A DNA stretch of 64,000 nucleotides, taken from positions 13,939,614 through 14,003,613 of the forward strand of contig CM119266.1 in assembly GCA_051294375.1 (NCBI GenBank). The letters run 5' to 3'. The notes under the pieces are model-generated. The model saw only the letters and a program-made list of their open reading frames with translations. It ran no database searches and was not told the DNA's origin. The DNA comes from Paraspadella gotoi (Eukaryota > Chaetognatha). Of the stretch, positions 59,845 to 64,000 are shown piece after piece. The number at the start of each line of letters is the position of its first letter. Positions within the stretch are counted from its first letter, which is position 1. A program made the translations under genes and the position numbers.

Positions 59845-61030
59845 GCGCGACACATGCGGATGAAGTAAGCCCTCATTTCGTCCGTTGTTTAATCCCAATA
59901 AAACGTTTACATATGATTATGATTCAATTATCATTCAATCATCATCTGTTATTTTTGTATTAAACCTTTTCTTTCTCATACAGATCACGTGATATGAATA
60001 TTGATTAGCCAGTGTCCGGGGTTCTTAATAGTTTATTTGTTTACCATTTATGGTCTCCCTTCTCCCGTCCATCATCATGAGCTTAATCCAAGATTTTATG
60101 ATGCCTTTGGCCGTCCTTACCTTTTTGCTGCCAGAGTTGAGCATGTTTTCACAAGAACTTTTATTTGTTTATCTCCAATTAACCACTGAACTTACCCAAA
60201 CTGTTGTCAAGCTGAATTGAGGTGTGCTCTCTACAATAAACTACCGCTCATCACTGGTGCATGTAGTTACAATTTGTTGATTAAATGTAAACTATATTGT
60301 CGGGAATGGGGCATCAGATGCAGAAGATTACCAATGAATATGAAGATAATATTTCGCATTGGAGTTTGACGCATTTTTTCTTATCTCTTTCACCCACACA
60401 CAACTTCTCTCATCTTCCTCTCTCTCTCTCTTCTCTCTCTTCTCTCTTCTCTCTCTCTCTCTCCTCCTCTCCCACCACCCAACAATGCCTCCCTCCCTCT
60501 CTCCTCTCTCCTTTAAAAATATGAGTATCCGTCGTAAATCATACGAAAACAAAAAGGAATAAAAAAGAGTGAACGATGCCGGAAAAAATTTTAAAGGGGT
60601 TTGCTTGTATTTCGGGTGGAAAAGCGGAGGAATTAAATTGGGCTGGACACGCGGACCATTTTGTTTTTTTTTTCTTTTTTCTGCCCATAATGATGATGGG
60701 GAACCGGGGAAGGAGTTGAAGAAGATAAGGATGAGTTGAGCCGTTGAGCTCCTCCAGATTATTGTCGGAAAAGTCTCGACGTTTCCATACTCCTCCTAAC
60801 CGTCGAGAGAGCTCAGATTCATCTGTCATGTTCTTGGTGGTGTGCACTATTCAAAGAGCCTACCTGAGGTAAAGAGAACTGAGGAGAGAAGAGAGGGACG
60901 AGGTATAGACGAGAGACGAGGAGAGAGAAAGGAGAGAGAGAGAGAGAGAAAGAGAGAAGAGACGGACAGGACTGCAGACTAATTTGATGGATAGCCATGA
61001 TGGCACGGGACAGAGACAGAGAGGGAAGGA
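59845..61030. other. Post-gap region, no clear gene
   Basis: A 62-codon frame (60001-60189) and an opposing minus-strand segment with a GTAAGG donor-like site near 60120 are both possible exons, but neither has a partner. (CT)n-rich at 60418-60512. Confidence 0.4.
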
Positions 61031-61034
61031 AGAA

Positions 61035-61075
61035 AAAAAAAAATAAAAAAAAAAAAAAAAAAGGAGCGGAATAAA

Positions 61076-61108
<33 letters not shown>

Positions 61109-61116
61109 AAAAAAAA

Positions 61117-61148
<32 letters not shown>

Positions 61149-61265
61149 AAATAAAAAAAAAAAAAAAAAAAAAAAAGCGAAAAAAAAAAGAAAAAAAAAA
61201 AATGAAAAAAAAAAAAAAATAAAAAATAAAAAAAAAAAATGAAAATAAAAAAAAAAAAAAAAAAA

Positions 61266-61302
<37 letters not shown>

Positions 61303-61376
61303 AAAAAAAAAAAGAAAAAAAATAAAAGGGAAGAATGAAAAAAAAAAACAAAAAAAAAAAAAAAAGAAGAGGAGGA
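61035..61376. repeat. Poly(A)-rich tract
   Basis: About 340 bases that are nearly all A with scattered G and T. It encodes only poly-Lys or poly-Phe. Confidence 0.95.
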
Positions 61377-61498
61377 GAGTGATAGAGAGGAGAGGAGAAT
61401 GAGAGAGGAAGGGAAAGTGAGAGGAGAGGTGATGGAGGAAGGAGGAGAGACGGAGGGGAGAGAGGACCGAAGAGAGAGAGGGATTAGGATTAGATTAG

Positions 61499-61500
<2 letters not shown>

Positions 61501-61545
<45 letters not shown>

Positions 61546-61697
61546 AGGAGGAGAGACAGAGAGACAGAGAAATAGGGAGAGAAAAAAATAGAGCAGAGAG
61601 AGAGGATAGAAGAGAGAAGTTAGAGAGGTCATGGATTGATGAATTAGAAAGCAGACAGAGTAACGGCAAACGTTGAGAAGAGAGAGAGAGAAGAGAG

Positions 61698-61752
<55 letters not shown>

Positions 61753-61765
61753 AGAGAGATAGAGA
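61501..61765. repeat. (GA)n tracts
   Basis: Two GA blocks (61501-61560 and 61677-61765) separated by about 115 bases of purine-rich DNA. Confidence 0.9.
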
Positions 61766-62950
61766 CTCTCTCCCGGTGATTTATATGGTTGAATGCTTTT
61801 CCATTAATTTTAAAATTACTCCCAGGCAGGAAAAATAAAACCAAATACGTATCCCTCCTGAAAAATGTCTAACTCGCCAAGACCCCCCCGCCCCGTTTTC
61901 GGGTGCATCCTTACTTTTTTTAGCCCGATCGCTTTCGGTTCGAGTGCAACATCGCTCCTTCCTTAAAAATTTTACATTGTTATATCATAAAAATGTCTCT
62001 TTAGACATAATTCATGGTAGAATAATTTTAAACAATATTTTTTTTAACAAATAACAAGTGAAATTTTTACTATTAAAAAATTGTAAGATTGTAAGATTTA
62101 AAAATCGTTCGAGTGGAAATGAGTTAAATAAAAAAAAAAACAAAAACCTTTTTCCCTATTGCTTTTTTTTTTATTAAATATAAATACAAGCTGCATTAAT
62201 TATTCAATTAACAATTATTAATCAACAATCAATTAACTAAACAACTAATCAATAAAAATCACTTAAAAAATTAATGAATCAATTTTTTTTATCAATCAAT
62301 CAATTAAATATAAATAATTTTTTCATCAAATTAATTAATAAATTATTATCATAAATTATTAAAAGACCATTAAAATTAATCAATCAATAAACATGTCAGT
62401 GTTATATGTCATCTCCACGTCGTTGTTGCTTTTACCTGACAAAAGACCTAAAATTAACAGCCTGATATGAATTTATTTTATCTGATCAATCAATCATTCA
62501 ATTATCATGATGGGCTATCTCGTGTCATCATAATCATCATAGCGGTATCATTTTTGTCATAATGAAAGAACAAAAAAAACAAGTTTTGAGCTAACAATGC
62601 AGAATAATCAGTTAATTAATTATTCAATCAATGAATAAAATATTCAAATAAATCAATTCAAAAAATTAAGCAATCAATCAATTTGTCCATCGTCGGTATT
62701 ATCTATTGTCGTGGTTGCCATCATTAATTATTTAATTAATTAAACTCCTTTATCTTGTTGTACGTTGCAAAAATATATCTTTATTATTTATTTATCCCTG
62801 GTTGTTTTGTTTCCTCTCTCTCTCTCTCTCTTTAACAAGTTCACTTCTTTTCAAACTCACTCAATCTGCCCTTACCTTCACTGTCCTCATATCTGACCAC
62901 TATCTGTCTCGCCACTTTGTTGGAAAAACTTTTTACCCTCTCCTCCTCTT

Positions 62951-62987
<37 letters not shown>

Positions 62988-64000
62988 ACACTCTCTTTTA
63001 CACAATTTTATTATTGAATGTCATATGCTGATGACAGTTGAAGTAACAAGCCGAAACAATGTCAACTATAATTAAAAATCGTTGTTAGCAAATTCAAAAT
63101 CTTTTGCTTTCTCCGTAAATTAGATTAATTGAATATTTTTATAATGTTGCGGTGACTCAACAATAAAATTTATAGAAAAATTTGATGCGTGTATTTTGTG
63201 ATAAAGAAAACTGGTATTATCAAAACAGTAAATAAAGTAAATTGATAAAAAATATAACAACAACAACAGTATTACATTGGCTGGAAAAAGGTCAGCCATA
63301 ACAAGATTGGGTAAAACAGGTCAATTCTTATTGAACACTACGTCGACGGATCCCACAAAGTACAAGACTGTCGTCATCGTTGTTCGTCATTGTATTCATG
63401 CGTCGTTGTGCATCTTTGTTCAACATCCATTTGAGCTCCCAAATGTTCGATGTTATTATTTAATTATTAATATGTAATTTATTAAATCATTTTTTTTAAA
63501 ATTAAATAATCATTAATACCGCTAATGATCGTGGCAGATCCGGCATTGTTTGCTCAAAACTTGGTTTTATAAGTAATTGTTTGAGTTTACTTTATTTTAT
63601 ATATTTTTTTTTTTGCTTTTTTGTTTCCATTGCAAGAGGGTAAGAGAAGAAAGAAATAGAGAGAGAGAGAGTGTGTTAGAGGATTTAAGTATGTATAAGC
63701 TAATAAGTTAATGCAATTATTTGCCGAATAAAACAGATCAATCCTTTTGGTTAACTTGTTTATATACATGAAAAATGTTATGGATTTAAAAAAAAAAAAA
63801 CTTAAAATTTAAGAAAAATACATAAAAGTATAAGAATTAAAATTGTTGAGTTTTATAGAATTAAAAAAGTTAATTTAATTTTAATTTACTTAATGTACAG
63901 TTTTTTTCAATAGAAAAAATTTTTTTCAAGCTCAGATTTTATTTGAAATATAATTAAAAAGAATAAATGAAAAATAAATATGTAATTTTTTCATAGATTC
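61766..64000. other. AT-rich terminal region, no gene seen
   Basis: Includes AATTAATCAATCA-type degenerate repeats (62170-62350 and 62600-62750), a (CT)n at 62951-62987, and short frames without support. Confidence 0.55.

Noticed and set aside
60860-61351. Poly-Phe membrane-like frame
   Set aside because: Antisense translation of the A-rich tract.

Overview
This window is nuclear DNA from a multicellular animal. The evidence is spliced genes with GT/AG introns, a metazoan-type nuclear tRNA-Phe, very dense (CT)n/(GA)n and GAC/ATT/GGC-type simple repeats, and no operon structure. An invertebrate is most likely, and an arthropod is plausible from compact introns next to microsatellite-rich intergenic DNA. 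I cannot name the species from sequence alone.

Layout. Positions 1-20,100 are intergenic or intronic: long pyrimidine/purine microsatellites, one diverged tandem duplication of about 1.3 kb (14.76-17.85 kb) and short GC-rich islands. The gene-bearing part is 20.1-32.5 kb. It holds a six-exon SLC22-type organic-ion transporter on the + strand (22,425-25,385; 608 aa predicted) and, convergent with it, a five-exon gene on the - strand (29,312-26,690; 406 aa predicted). All splice phases of the second gene agree. It encodes an Arg/Ser/Asp-rich protein with one C-terminal membrane segment that I cannot assign to a family. An intact tRNA-Phe(GAA) lies at 32,385-32,457. Two small possible terminal exons (20,135 and 31,193) are weaker calls.

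From about 32.6 kb onward almost nothing can be annotated as a gene. The main content is repeated copies of sequence already in the window. About 28.27-32.65 kb reappears inverted at about 44.89-49.99 kb, with many indels, a damaged tRNA-Phe copy and only the first two exons of the five-exon gene. About 41.7-44.06 kb reappears inverted at about 55.1-57.4 kb. About 57.1-58.46 kb is repeated directly at 58.49-59.82 kb, with both copies ending in the same sequence against a 25-N gap. These duplications, their indel-rich divergence and their link to seven N runs look more like noisy gap-filling, unmerged haplotypes or fold-back long reads than a biological system, although a real segmental duplication cannot be excluded from sequence alone. 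A roughly 245-bp insertion in one inverted arm (about 45,047-45,291) is the best candidate for a mobile element.

The genes show no evident joint pathway. The transporter would work at the plasma membrane and the tail-anchored-like protein at an unknown membrane. No CRISPR array, operon, viral genome or recognisable transposase or reverse transcriptase was found.
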